Positions 16,523 to 25,507 of a DNA stretch of 64,000 nt are shown here, piece by piece (position 1 is the stretch's first letter; each line of letters begins with the position of its first letter). Under the pieces are notes generated by a model. The model saw only the letters and a program-made list of their open reading frames with translations, made no database searches and was not told the DNA's origin. The stretch is from G963665495 sp963665495 (lineage in GTDB: Bacteria > Desulfobacterota > Desulfovibrionia > Desulfovibrionales > Desulfovibrionaceae). Position numbers and translations under genes: made by a program. The DNA lies in the NCBI GenBank assembly GCA_963665495.1, contig OY762289.1, forward strand, positions 3,534,001 through 3,598,000, written 5' to 3'.

Positions 16523-18998
16523 TGACCAATTTCCCCGGTATGACAACAACCTTTCTAACGGTTTTGCCGTCCAGATGCTTGGCGACGTTCGGTTCCTGAA
16601 GCGCCATGGCCTCTACATCTTCCTTGGCCGCGGATACGGAAACCGAAATACGACCGCGAAGCTTGCCATTGACCTGCACGACAACAACGGCCTCATCCAC
16701 TTGCAACGCTTCTTCTTGATAGGCCGGCCAGCCCGCCTGAGCGAGCAGCCCCTGATGTCCGAGTATTTGCCAGAGTTCTTCACAGATGTGCGGCGTGACC
16801 GGCGACAGGATGCTCACCACCGAGCTGATGGCCGAGGAAAGCACACGGCAGCCCTGCGGAGTCTGCACCAGCTCATCCTTGCAGACGTAAAGCAGGTTCA
16901 CCAGTTCCATGACGCTGGCGATGGCCGTGTTGTACTGAAAGCGCTCGCCCATGTCCTCGCCCACTTTCTTGACCGTGGCGTGTTCTTTGCGGCGCAAATC
17001 CTTGGCCTGCTCGGTTACGGCGTCATCCGCCTGCGAACTGCACGGCGCGACGGCTTCAAGCTGCGGCAGCAGATCCTCCACCAGCCGCCAGAGGCGGTTG
17101 ATGAAACGATGCGCGCCTTCAATACCCTTGTCGCTCCAGTCGAAATCTCTGTCGGGCGGAGCGGCGAACAGGCAGAACAGCCGGACCGTATCCGCTCCGT
17201 ATTGCTTGACCATGGCATCCGGATCCACCACATTGCCCTTGGATTTGGACATCTTGGATCCGTCTTTGAGCACCATGCCCTGGGTCAGCAGATTGGAAAA
17301 AGGCTCGTCAAATTCCACATAGCCCATATCCCGCAGCAGCTTGATGTAGAACCGCGCGTAGAGCAGATGGAGAATGGCGTGTTCGATACCGCCGATGTAC
17401 TGGTCCACAGGCAGCCAGTATTTGGTGACCTCCGGGTCGAAAGGCGCCGAGTCCAGTCTGGCCGAGGGATAGCGTACGAAATACCAGGAAGACTCCATGA
17501 AGGTGTCCATGGTGTCGGTTTCGCGCAGGGCAGGACCGCCGCAGACAGGGCAGGTGCATTTGCGGAAGCTGTCCGTATCGGGCAGCGGCGAGCGGCCGTC
17601 CGAATGGGTGATCACATCCAGGGGCAGCACCACGGGCAGGTTCTCTTCCTTCTCGGGGACGATGCCGCAGGATTCGCAATAAACCATGGGAATGGGCGCG
17701 CCCCAGTAACGCTGGCGGGAAATGTTCCAGTCCCGCAGGCGATAGTTGACGTCACGCTTGCCCCAGCCTTTCGCTTCCAGGTCATCCGCAATGCGTTCCT
17801 TGGCATCCGCCACGCTCAGGCCGTCGAACGGCCCGGAGTTGGCCAGATAGCCCGGATCGGAAAACGCCTCTGTCATGGTGGCCCCATCCAGGGTTTCATC
17901 TTTGGGCTGGATCACGACCTTGATGGGCAATTCGTACTTTGTGGCGAAATCAAAGTCGCGCTGGTCATGGGCGGGAACGGCCATGACCGCGCCGGTGCCG
18001 TAGTCCATGAGTACGAAGTTGGCCACGTAGACGGGCATACGTACGCCGGTGTACGGATTCGTGCAGTAGGAGCCGGTAAACACGCCTTCTTTTTCAAAAT
18101 CATCGGCCGTACGGGCACTCTTGTCCATTTCGGTGACTTTTTTGACGAAAGCCCGGACCTTTTCCGCTTCGGGTTTGCCGTCAATGAGCTTTTCCACCAG
18201 CGGATGCTCTGCCGCCAGGCTCATGAATGTGGCGCCGAAAATGGTGTCCTGGCGTGTGGAAAAGACGGAAATTTTTTCTTCGCCGCCTTCCAGAGGAAAA
18301 TCGATTCTTGCGCCGATGGATTTGCCAATCCAGTTGCGCTGCATGGCGATGACGCGTTCCGGCCAGTTTCCGGCCATCTTGTCCAGGTCTTCCAGCAGTT
18401 CGTCGGCATAGGAGGTGATTTTCAGAAACCACTGGGCCAGTTCCTTGGTTTCCACCTTGTCGTCGCAACGCCAGCAGAGCCCGTCGATGACCTGTTCGTT
18501 GGCCAGCACCGTATGACAGGTCGGACACCAGTTCTGGGGGGCGTTCTTGCGATAGACAACGCCCTTTTCATACAATTTGATAAAAAATTTCTGTTCCCAG
18601 CGGTAATACTCCGGATCGCAGGTGGCCAGTTCCTGGCCCCAGTCATAGGAATATCCCTGGCGGCGCAGCTGGCTGCGCATGTTGGCGATATTTTCCTTGG
18701 TCCATTTGGCCGGATGAATGCCGTGCTTGATGGCGGCGTTTTCCGCAGGCATGCCGAAAGCGTCCCAGCCCATGGGATGGAACACGTTGTAGCCGTTCAT
18801 CCGCAGGTACCGGGCCATTAGGTCGCCGATGGAATAGTTGCGAACATGCCCCATGTGGATGCGCCCCGATGGATAGGGGAACATCTCCAGTACATAGTAC
18901 TTGGGTTTCTCAGGGTCGGGTTCGGCATGGAAGACGCCTTTCTCTTCCCAGATTTGCTGCCATTTCAGTTCAATTGCTTCAGAATCGTATTTGTCCAT
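16506..18998 (-). CDS. leuS: leucyl-tRNA synthetase
   Basis: 830 residues. Class I synthetase with the HIGH-type motif in PYPSGRIHMGHVRNY (about residues 42-56) and KMSKS in KDGSKMSKSKGN. Between them lies the CP1 editing domain (for example FSTRQDTIFGATFMSLA and the conserved Asp region MAVPAHDQRD). A Cys-rich zinc-binding module is visible in NWCPTCHTVLANEQV...CWRC. It charges tRNA-Leu and edits mischarged products. Start ATG at 18998. It begins the leuS-lptE-holA-radC string and follows the hypothetical gene at 19033. Confidence 0.99.
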   Translation of the reverse strand: MDKYDSEAIELKWQQIWEEKGVFHAEPDPEKPKYYVLEMFPYPSGRIHMGHVRNYSIGDLMARYLRMNGYNVFHPMGWDAFGMPAENAAIKHGIHPAKWTKENIANMRSQLRRQGYSYDWGQELATCDPEYYRWEQKFFIKLYEKGVVYRKNAPQNWCPTCHTVLANEQVIDGLCWRCDDKVETKELAQWFLKITSYADELLEDLDKMAGNWPERVIAMQRNWIGKSIGARIDFPLEGGEEKISVFSTRQDTIFGATFMSLAAEHPLVEKLIDGKPEAEKVRAFVKKVTEMDKSARTADDFEKEGVFTGSYCTNPYTGVRMPVYVANFVLMDYGTGAVMAVPAHDQRDFDFATKYELPIKVVIQPKDETLDGATMTEAFSDPGYLANSGPFDGLSVADAKERIADDLEAKGWGKRDVNYRLRDWNISRQRYWGAPIPMVYCESCGIVPEKEENLPVVLPLDVITHSDGRSPLPDTDSFRKCTCPVCGGPALRETDTMDTFMESSWYFVRYPSARLDSAPFDPEVTKYWLPVDQYIGGIEHAILHLLYARFYIKLLRDMGYVEFDEPFSNLLTQGMVLKDGSKMSKSKGNVVDPDAMVKQYGADTVRLFCLFAAPPDRDFDWSDKGIEGAHRFINRLWRLVEDLLPQLEAVAPCSSQADDAVTEQAKDLRRKEHATVKKVGEDMGERFQYNTAIASVMELVNLLYVCKDELVQTPQGCRVLSSAISSVVSILSPVTPHICEELWQILGHQGLLAQAGWPAYQEEALQVDEAVVVVQVNGKLRGRISVSVSAAKEDVEAMALQEPNVAKHLDGKTVRKVVVIPGKLVNVVAT

Positions 18999-19032
18999 GA
19001 ATGCCGCTTCCAGTCCGTACTCTATTCCATCA

Positions 19033-19575
19033 TCAGGTTCTTTGTTTCTGAACCAGGAATTTTGGGGTTAACAGTTGTTTGAATTTATTTTTGCGCTCTT
19101 GAATCTGGGCCTGTTGTTCGCGCTCCATGGCGTCGTAGTCGTAAAGCTTGGACACCCTGACATGGCTGTGACGATCTTCCCAGGCGGAAATAGACAGGGA
19201 GACAGCCTCGCGCTGCAGTCCGGTCTGCACCAGCACCACGCCTTCTTTGGAATAATACTTCCAGAACTCCAGGCCCCACAAGCGCAGGGCTTCAGTAATA
19301 TAACGATCAAGCACTTCGGAAAGGGAAAAGGAATCTATCCACCAGCGCTCCCAGCCCATATCCTGTATGACCGTGGCTAGAAAGGGAGCCCAGGAGTCTA
19401 TGTTCTCCACACCGGGCAGCACGTCCAGAGCCAGCTCAAACTGCTGCTCTCCCTGGCGGTTCGGGCGGGAATAGACCGCGGGTTCCAGTTTGTCGATGTT
19501 GCCGGCACGGACAAACACGCGGGAAAAACCGTCAGGAACCTGATCCGCGTCTTTAACTAGCCCCAATTGTACCAT
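19033..19575 (-). CDS. conserved hypothetical protein between nusB and leuS
   Basis: 180 residues from the ATG at 19575, overlapping nusB by 22 bp. I recall a hypothetical protein at this same place in Desulfovibrio genomes. The protein is rich in aromatic residues (WAPFLATVIQDMGWERWW, LWGLEFWKYY) and ends in a charged helix rich in Gln, Lys and Arg (about 145-170). No signal peptide, membrane segment or catalytic motif is seen. Its position between the antitermination factor and leuS suggests a housekeeping role, but no function can be inferred. Confidence 0.8.
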   Translation of the reverse strand: MVQLGLVKDADQVPDGFSRVFVRAGNIDKLEPAVYSRPNRQGEQQFELALDVLPGVENIDSWAPFLATVIQDMGWERWWIDSFSLSEVLDRYITEALRLWGLEFWKYYSKEGVVLVQTGLQREAVSLSISAWEDRHSHVRVSKLYDYDAMEREQQAQIQERKNKFKQLLTPKFLVQKQRT

Positions 19576-20041
19576 TTTCAAGCGCCCTTGCAGCGGCATC
19601 AAGAATGCCGTTCACAAATCCCCTGGAATTCTCATCACCAAATTGCTTGGCAAGTTCCACAGCCTCGTTAATGGCTACTTTGACAGGAACATCCGAACGA
19701 TGCAACATTTCATAAATCGCTATACGTAATATCGTCAATTCCGTTTTTGCGATTCTGTCTATACGCCAGTGCTGCGAGAAACGCTTGATAACTTCATCCA
19801 GCTCCTCCCTCTTGTTCCATACGCCGGAGGCCAGCTCCCAGCCAAAGCCTACGGGAGTGCCTTTGGCGGCATGCAACTCGCCCAGAGAGGGTTCCTTTTC
19901 CGGGTCGTCCTCAAACGCCGGATCAGGACTGGATCTGTAATGGAGTTCCAGCGAACGCGCGTCCGCTCCAGGCTGGAACTCCAGGCCGTAAAGCACCTGA
20001 AAAGCCTGCATCCGCCCTTTTCTTCGAGACTCGGATTTCAC
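19553..20041 (-). CDS. nusB: transcription antitermination factor NusB
   Basis: 162 residues, slightly longer than the usual 140. All-helical NusB pattern: SRRKGRMQAFQVLYGLEF at the N-terminus, an Arg-rich RNA-binding patch, and RIDRIAKTELTILRIAIYEMLHRSDVPVKVAINEAVELAKQFGDENSRGFVNGILDA at the C-terminus, which is diagnostic. An acidic insert (about 30-70) explains the extra length. NusB with NusE binds boxA RNA during rRNA transcription. ribH lies 18 bp upstream, the common ribH-nusB pairing. Confidence 0.97.
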   Translation of the reverse strand: MKSESRRKGRMQAFQVLYGLEFQPGADARSLELHYRSSPDPAFEDDPEKEPSLGELHAAKGTPVGFGWELASGVWNKREELDEVIKRFSQHWRIDRIAKTELTILRIAIYEMLHRSDVPVKVAINEAVELAKQFGDENSRGFVNGILDAAARALENGTIGAS

Positions 20042-20059
20042 GTTACAATCTGCTCCTGC

Positions 20060-20530
20060 TTACAGCTGCTCAAGGACACGAACCGATTCCAGAGCCGCGC
20101 CAGCCGCTTCAACGCCTTTGTTGCCGGCCTTGCTGCCCGCGCGCTCCACAGCCTGCTCCAGGGTGTCGGTGGTCAGAACGCCGAAGCCCATGGGAACGCC
20201 TGTTTCCAGCATCACGCTAGCGATTCCCTTGGAAACTTCCGCGGCTACATAGTCGAAATGAGGCGTAGAACCGCGAATAACAGCGCCCAGACAGATTACG
20301 GCATCGTATTTTCCACTGGCAGCCAGTTTCTTCGCCACCAGAGGCATCTCAAACGCGCCAGGAATACGTACCAATTCCAGATTATTGCGGTCCGCGCCAT
20401 GACGGACGAGATAATCAACAGCGCCGCTGATCAATCTGTCCACGATAAAATCATTGAAACGACTCGCGATCAACGCGAATTTCAGTCCTTTGGCGTCCAA
20501 CTGCCCTTCTATGGTTCGAATCTCGTTCAT
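20060..20530 (-). CDS. ribH: 6,7-dimethyl-8-ribityllumazine synthase
   Basis: 156 residues, standard size for the icosahedral lumazine synthase. It condenses the ribityl-aminopyrimidine from RibD with 3,4-dihydroxy-2-butanone 4-phosphate from RibBA. Key features: ASRFNDFIVDRL at the N-terminus, VRIPGAFEMPLVAKKLA, CLGAVIRGSTPHFDYVA containing the catalytic His, and PMGFGVLTTDTLEQA. Start ATG 20530 follows AGGGAG. Sits between ribBA and nusB. Confidence 0.98.
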   Translation of the reverse strand: MNEIRTIEGQLDAKGLKFALIASRFNDFIVDRLISGAVDYLVRHGADRNNLELVRIPGAFEMPLVAKKLAASGKYDAVICLGAVIRGSTPHFDYVAAEVSKGIASVMLETGVPMGFGVLTTDTLEQAVERAGSKAGNKGVEAAGAALESVRVLEQL

Positions 20531-20560
20531 AACAACTCCCTTTCTCTGTAAAATTTCCGG

Positions 20561-21781
20561 TTATTCAGCCTTCTTGTGAATATGCAGCATGTGGCCCATT
20601 TTTTCCTGCTTCGTACGCAGGTAACAGACATTATCATCACAAGGATCGATTTCAATGGGCACGCGTTCGACTATCTGGATGCCGTACCCTTCCAACCCGA
20701 CAATTTTCTTGGGATTATTCGTCAAAAGACGCATTTTGCGTATCCCCAGATCATGAAGAATCTGTGCACCCACGCCGTAGTCACGCAGATCGGCCTTGAA
20801 TCCGAGCTTTTCGTTGGCTTCCACCGTATCGTAGCCCTGATCCTGCAAGGCATATGCCTTGATTTTGTTGGCAAGCCCGATTCCACGTCCTTCCTGACGC
20901 ATATACAACAGCACACCGCTGCCTTCACGTGAAATCTGGCACAGCGCGGCCTGCAGCTGATCGCCGCAGTCGCAACGCTGCGATCCGAGCACATCTCCGG
21001 TCAAACATTCGCTGTGTACGCGTACCAGCACCGCGTCGTCATCCGACCACTCGCCCATAACCAGGGCCAGGTGGGTGTGATGGTCCAGTTCGCTGTCGTA
21101 GGCGATTGCGCGGAATTCTCCGCCGTACTTGGAAGGCAGCCGGGCTTCGCTTACCCGCTTGGCCATGACTTCGCCCTGCTGTACGCGGTAATGGATCAGG
21201 TCCTTGATGGTGGCGATCTTCAGGTCATGCTTTTCTGCGAATTCCTGGAGATCAGGCATCCGGGCCATGGTCCCGTCGTCGCGCATGATTTCGCAGATAA
21301 CGGCCGCGTGCTTCAGTCCCGCCAGTTTGGCCAGGTCGACTCCGCCCTCGGTCTGCCCGGCACGGATCAGCACACCGCCTTCCTTGGCGCGCAAGGGGAA
21401 AATGTGCCCCGGCGTCACCAGATCGTCGGGTTTGGCGTTGTCGGCTACCGCCGTTAAAATTGTCGTTGCGCGGTCAGAGGCCGAAATGCCCGTGGTGACT
21501 CCATTCCTGGCCTCGATGGAAACCGTGAAGGCCGTGCCGAACTTGGATTCGTTTTTGGAGGCCATCATGGGGAGCTGCAGCGCGTCCACCAGTTCCGGCG
21601 CCATGGCCAGACAAATCAGGCCGCGGCCATGGGTGGCCATAAAATTGATAATCTCGGGAGTGACTTTTTCCGCGGCGATGGTCAAATCGCCTTCGTTTTC
21701 CCGGTCCTCGTCATCAACGAGGATAACCATGCGCCCCTGTTGTATTTCCTTGATGGCTTCTTCAGCCGAAATTATTGACAT
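20561..21781 (-). CDS. ribBA: bifunctional DHBP synthase / GTP cyclohydrolase II
   Basis: 406 residues. The N-terminal half (about 1-200) is 3,4-dihydroxy-2-butanone-4-phosphate synthase: AIKEIQQGRMVILVDDEDRENEGDL with the acidic metal-binding loop, and the HGRGLICLAM segment. The C-terminal half is GTP cyclohydrolase II: VRVHSECLTGDVLGSQRCDCGDQL with all three zinc-binding Cys, and YMRQEGRGIGLANK with the catalytic Arg. Both sets of active-site residues look intact, so one protein supplies both branches of riboflavin synthesis. ribH is 30 bp downstream and ribE 64 bp upstream. Confidence 0.98.
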   Translation of the reverse strand: MSIISAEEAIKEIQQGRMVILVDDEDRENEGDLTIAAEKVTPEIINFMATHGRGLICLAMAPELVDALQLPMMASKNESKFGTAFTVSIEARNGVTTGISASDRATTILTAVADNAKPDDLVTPGHIFPLRAKEGGVLIRAGQTEGGVDLAKLAGLKHAAVICEIMRDDGTMARMPDLQEFAEKHDLKIATIKDLIHYRVQQGEVMAKRVSEARLPSKYGGEFRAIAYDSELDHHTHLALVMGEWSDDDAVLVRVHSECLTGDVLGSQRCDCGDQLQAALCQISREGSGVLLYMRQEGRGIGLANKIKAYALQDQGYDTVEANEKLGFKADLRDYGVGAQILHDLGIRKMRLLTNNPKKIVGLEGYGIQIVERVPIEIDPCDDNVCYLRTKQEKMGHMLHIHKKAE

Positions 21782-21845
21782 TTGACTTCCTCTTGCAACG
21801 TTGCAAACAGATCTGCGCCCCTGAGCCAGGTTCTGTCACGCAACG

Positions 21846-22517
21846 CTAAAAACCGTATTTTCGAAAAAATTCTTCCGTGAGTCCGGAATCCGTACTTTCC
21901 GTCTGGGGTGTCGCCGATGCCGCGCCGGTCCAGGGCTTGAGCATCTGCTGCACGTACTTGCCGATGAGATCGGTCTCCATGTTGATCTTGCGCCCCGGCT
22001 GCCAGGAAGCAATGGTGGTCTCCTGCTGTGTGGTCGGAATGATGTTCACTTCCAAAAAATCCGCACCGCAGTTGTTGACGGTCAGACTGATGCCGTCCAA
22101 CGCCACCGACCCCTTGGAAACCACGAATGGGCCGTATTCTTTGGGGAACCCCAAACGGAAGACGCGCGACTCTCCGGATGGAGTTATGGAAACCACTGTC
22201 GCCAGGCAATCCACATGGCCGCTGACGAGGTGGCCGCCGATCCTGTCCCCAAGGGCCAGAGCGCGTTCCAGATTGACCGTATGCCCGACTCGCAGATCCC
22301 CCAGAGACGAGGTCTTCAAGGTTTCCTGCGAAGCATAGGCCTGAAAAACGCCGGTTGAAAACTTTTCAACGGTCAGGCAGACGCCGTTGACCGCAATACT
22401 TTCCCCGAGCTGGACGTCCGTAAGCTCAAACAGCGGCTGCAGGGAAAAACGCGTTTCCTGCCCGCGGTTATCCACTCCCAGCACTTTGCCCATGCCCTGA
22501 ATCAGTCCGGTAAACAT
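21846..22517 (-). CDS. ribE: riboflavin synthase alpha chain
   Basis: 223 residues. Two tandem lumazine-binding barrels: the first starts MFTGLIQGMGKV, with SIAVNGVCLTVEKF; the second has GGHLVSGHVDC and VALDGISLTVNNCG. It dismutates two lumazines to riboflavin. The tail after about residue 195 is longer than usual and of low complexity. The gene is 11 bp downstream of ribD and no FMN riboswitch is seen upstream of this cluster. Confidence 0.97.
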   Translation of the reverse strand: MFTGLIQGMGKVLGVDNRGQETRFSLQPLFELTDVQLGESIAVNGVCLTVEKFSTGVFQAYASQETLKTSSLGDLRVGHTVNLERALALGDRIGGHLVSGHVDCLATVVSITPSGESRVFRLGFPKEYGPFVVSKGSVALDGISLTVNNCGADFLEVNIIPTTQQETTIASWQPGRKINMETDLIGKYVQQMLKPWTGAASATPQTESTDSGLTEEFFRKYGF

Positions 22518-22528
22518 GTATCAGCTCC

Positions 22529-23731
22529 TCAGTCCGCTTTTACTTCAGGCGGCAGCGGGCGCAGAGTCAGCACGGCATCCGCTCCGCTGCGGCTCATGCC
22601 GGCCAGGCGCAGGCCCAGGGCCTCGTCCATCCGCGCAATTTCACGCCCGTGAAAAAGTCCGCTGGCCTCGCCGTCGCCCAGAACCTTGGGAGCCAGAAAC
22701 AATAAAAAGTCGTCCACCAGCCCGCCTTCCAGCAGGTTCAGGGCAAGCCCGCCTCCGCCTTCACAAAGCGCGTACAGGCAGGAATGTTCCTGTCGCAGGC
22801 GTTCCAGTCCCGCGCCCAGGTCCAGGCGCGATCCCGAAAGAGTAGGTACGTCGGGAGCAGTTGGCAAGCCCCAGACCCGGCATCCGAGCGCTTCCAGATC
22901 CGTGGCGCGTTTGCTGAGCGATGACGCTTTGCTGGTGAAAAAAATGGTATGATCCGGACGTTTCCTCAACAGATAATGGTCCGCGGTCGGATCCGGCAAG
23001 CGCGAGGTGACCACCACGGCCAAAGGCTGCAGTGCGGGATCACGTCCTTCCAGACGGCAGGTGAGTTTGGGATCGTCCTTATAAAACGTATTGCCGCCCA
23101 CAATCACCGCCTGGCTGGAAGCCCGCATCTCCTGGACGAGATGGCGGGATTCATCGCAGCTTATCCATTTCGAATGGCCTGAACGGGTGGCGATTTTACC
23201 GTCGAGTGTGGCGGCAAGTTTCAAGACAACGTACGGACGCTTGGTGTTTTTCCAGACCACGAAATCAGCGATCAGGTCTTCGCACTCCTGGCGAAGCACC
23301 CCCGTACGTGTCCTGACGCCGTTTTCCCTGAGGAACGCGGCGCCGCCGCCGGCCACATCCGGATTGGGATCCAGCGCGCCGATGACCACGGATTTGATGC
23401 CGGCCTTGAGAATGGCCCGGGTGCAGGGCGGGGTTTTGCCCGTATGATTGCAGGGTTCCAGCGTGACCCAGAGTTCGCAGGCACTCAGATCGACCCCTTT
23501 GGCCTGCGCGTCGCGGATTGCTTCCACTTCCGCATGCGGGCCGCCGAAAGCCTTGTGCCAGCCGGAGGCCACCATTTCGCCTCCACGGACTACAACCGCA
23601 CCCACCATGGGGTTGGGCGCAGTGGAGCCCAAGCCGTTGCGCGCCAGGCGCAAGGCTTCCCGCATGGGCCAGAAACGCGCGTCAGGACCAATGTCCTCAC
23701 ATGGGATTTGGTTTATAAGCCAACCGGTCAT
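22529..23731 (-). CDS. ribD: bifunctional riboflavin deaminase-reductase RibD
   Basis: 400 residues from the ATG at 23731, chosen because GGAG stands 6 nt upstream; this overlaps comEB by 35 bp. The N-terminal deaminase domain has the zinc site GGPHAEVEAI and LEPCNHTGKTPPCTRAI. The C-terminal reductase domain starts near KRPYVVLKLAATLDGKIATRSGHSKWISC and includes VIVGGNTFYKDDP and LCEGGGGLALNLLEGGLVDDFLLFLAPKVLG. It carries out the second and third steps of the pathway from GTP. The start gives about 20 residues more than typical RibD. Confidence 0.96.
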   Translation of the reverse strand: MTGWLINQIPCEDIGPDARFWPMREALRLARNGLGSTAPNPMVGAVVVRGGEMVASGWHKAFGGPHAEVEAIRDAQAKGVDLSACELWVTLEPCNHTGKTPPCTRAILKAGIKSVVIGALDPNPDVAGGGAAFLRENGVRTRTGVLRQECEDLIADFVVWKNTKRPYVVLKLAATLDGKIATRSGHSKWISCDESRHLVQEMRASSQAVIVGGNTFYKDDPKLTCRLEGRDPALQPLAVVVTSRLPDPTADHYLLRKRPDHTIFFTSKASSLSKRATDLEALGCRVWGLPTAPDVPTLSGSRLDLGAGLERLRQEHSCLYALCEGGGGLALNLLEGGLVDDFLLFLAPKVLGDGEASGLFHGREIARMDEALGLRLAGMSRSGADAVLTLRPLPPEVKAD

Positions 23732-24161
23732 ACACCACTCCAGCTTCCTTGAGCATGTCTTCGGCGAGTTCGTCGGGATAGCCTTCGGCGAAGTAGATCT
23801 CACGGATGCCGCAGTTGATGAGCATTTTGGTGCAGATCAAGCACGGCTGCGTGGTGCAGTAAATCGTAGCCCCTTCGATGCACACTCCATGGGACGCGGC
23901 CTGAATGATGACGTTCTGCTCGGCATGCAGGCCGCGGCAGATCTCGTGCCTCTGTCCGGAAGGAATGCCCAGCTGTTCCCGCAGGCAGCCGGTTTCCGTG
24001 CAATGGCGGAGGTTGCTGGGCGCGCCATTGTAGCCTGTCGCGAGGATACGCCGGTCTTTGACCGCAACGGCCCCGACGCGGCGCCTGATACAGGTCGCGC
24101 GCTCGGAAACCAGGAAGGCAATGCCCATGAAATAATCCGGCCAGCTTTTTCGCGTATCCAT
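23697..24161 (-). CDS. comEB: dCMP deaminase / ComEB-like cytidine deaminase
   Basis: 154 residues, standard size. Zinc-dependent deaminase with GLHAEQNVI (His ligand and catalytic Glu) and TQPCLICTKMLINCGI (Cys ligands); NGAPSNLRHCTE is typical of dCMP deaminases, which convert dCMP to dUMP for dTTP synthesis. In this gene order a deaminase of this type precedes ribD in Desulfovibrio. Start ATG at 24161; glyA stop is 51 bp upstream. Confidence 0.93.
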   Translation of the reverse strand: MDTRKSWPDYFMGIAFLVSERATCIRRRVGAVAVKDRRILATGYNGAPSNLRHCTETGCLREQLGIPSGQRHEICRGLHAEQNVIIQAASHGVCIEGATIYCTTQPCLICTKMLINCGIREIYFAEGYPDELAEDMLKEAGVVYDRLAYKPNPM

Positions 24162-24212
24162 ACGCCCTCTTCGAGCGAACTGCTGTTGTATACTATCGCC
24201 CGCGATTCCCTG

Positions 24213-25451
24213 TTACCAGGCGAACAGCGGAAATTCTCTGGCAAACGCCTGAACGTCGGCGCGAATTTCGGCCAGACGCGTATCATTGTCGATATTGGCC
24301 ACTACGTCGGCAATCCAGCCGCCCACCTTGCGCATTTCCGCCTCACGCATGCCGCGTGTAGTCAATGCGGGGGTCCCGACACGGATGCCGGAGGTCACGA
24401 AAGGCGAACGGGTCTCAAAGGGGACGGTGTTTTTGTTAACCGTGATGGCCGCCTTGTCCAGGGCGATTTCCATATCCTTGCCCGTCACGTCCTTGTTGGT
24501 CAGGTCGATGAGCATCAAGTGGTTGTCCGTACCGCCGGAAACCAGGTTGAAGCCGGCCTCCATGAGTGTGTCGCCGAGCACTTTGGCGTTGGTGCAGACC
24601 TGTTTCTGGTAGGTCTTGAATTCCGGCTTGAGGGCTTCGCCAAAGGCCACGGCCTTGGCTGCGATGCAATGCATCAGCGGACCGCCCTGGATTCCGGGGA
24701 AAATCTGCGAATTGAGCACCTTGCCATATTCTTCGGAGCTGAGGATCATGCCGCCGCGCGGACCTCGCAGGGTCTTATGCGTGGTGGTGGTGACGTACTG
24801 GGCGTACGGGACCGGAGACGGGTGTTCGCCCGCGGCGATCAGGCCGGCAATGTGGGCCATGTCCACCATGAGCTTGGCGCCCACTTCGTCCGCAATTTCC
24901 CGGAAACGTTTGAAATCGATAGTCCGCGGATAAGCGCTGTACCCGGCCACGATCATCTTGGGCTGATGTTCCTTGGCCAGCTTTTCGACCAGATCGAAAT
25001 CAATGGTCTGGGTTTCCTTGTTCACGCCGTAGGCCACGAACTTGTAGAGACGACCGGAAAAATTCACAGGGCTGCCGTGGGTCAGGTGACCGCCATGGCT
25101 GAGGTCCATACCCAGAACGCAATCGCCGGGCTGCAGCTCGGCGAAGTAAACAGCCATGTTGGCCTGCGAACCGGCATGGGGCTGCACGTTGGCGTATTCC
25201 GCGCCGAACAGCTGCTTGGCGCGGTCACGAGCGATATCCTCGGCCACGTCGACATATTCGCATCCGCCGTAGTAACGCTTGCCGGGGTAGCCTTCGGCGT
25301 ACTTGTGCGTCAGCACAGTACCCAGGGCTTCGCGCACGGCGGCGGAGGTAAAATTCTCGGAAGCTATCAGCTCAAGATTGCCGGTCTGGCGGTCTATTTC
25401 CTGACAAACCGCTTTGGCAACCTCCCGGTCTTGAAGAAGCAATTCCTGCAT
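24213..25451 (-). CDS. glyA: serine hydroxymethyltransferase
   Basis: 412 residues. PLP enzyme that interconverts serine and glycine with tetrahydrofolate. Motifs: NLELIASENFTSAAV, GYPGKRYYGGCEYVDVAE, QPHAGSQANMAVYFA, and the PLP-lysine loop VTTTTHKTLRGPRGG. The C-terminal domain has TNKDVTGKDMEIALDKA and SGIRVGTPALTTRGM. Length is normal. fabF lies 56 bp upstream, comEB 51 bp downstream on the same strand. Confidence 0.99.
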   Translation of the reverse strand: MQELLLQDREVAKAVCQEIDRQTGNLELIASENFTSAAVREALGTVLTHKYAEGYPGKRYYGGCEYVDVAEDIARDRAKQLFGAEYANVQPHAGSQANMAVYFAELQPGDCVLGMDLSHGGHLTHGSPVNFSGRLYKFVAYGVNKETQTIDFDLVEKLAKEHQPKMIVAGYSAYPRTIDFKRFREIADEVGAKLMVDMAHIAGLIAAGEHPSPVPYAQYVTTTTHKTLRGPRGGMILSSEEYGKVLNSQIFPGIQGGPLMHCIAAKAVAFGEALKPEFKTYQKQVCTNAKVLGDTLMEAGFNLVSGGTDNHLMLIDLTNKDVTGKDMEIALDKAAITVNKNTVPFETRSPFVTSGIRVGTPALTTRGMREAEMRKVGGWIADVVANIDNDTRLAEIRADVQAFAREFPLFAW

Positions 25452-25507
25452 TGTATCAGCTCGCTTTTACTTGTATTCCAACGGCCTTGCCGCCTGATAG
25501 CGGCTGT

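Noticed and set aside
20510..20530. tRNA T-loop-like word GGTTCGAATC
   Set aside because: It lies inside the ribH coding sequence and no acceptor stem or cloverleaf surrounds it. No tRNA was found anywhere in the window.
24162..24212. FMN riboswitch before the riboflavin genes
   Set aside because: ribD starts inside comEB, and the gap between glyA and comEB is only 51 bp; no RFN-type conserved blocks are seen there or in front of ribBA and ribH.
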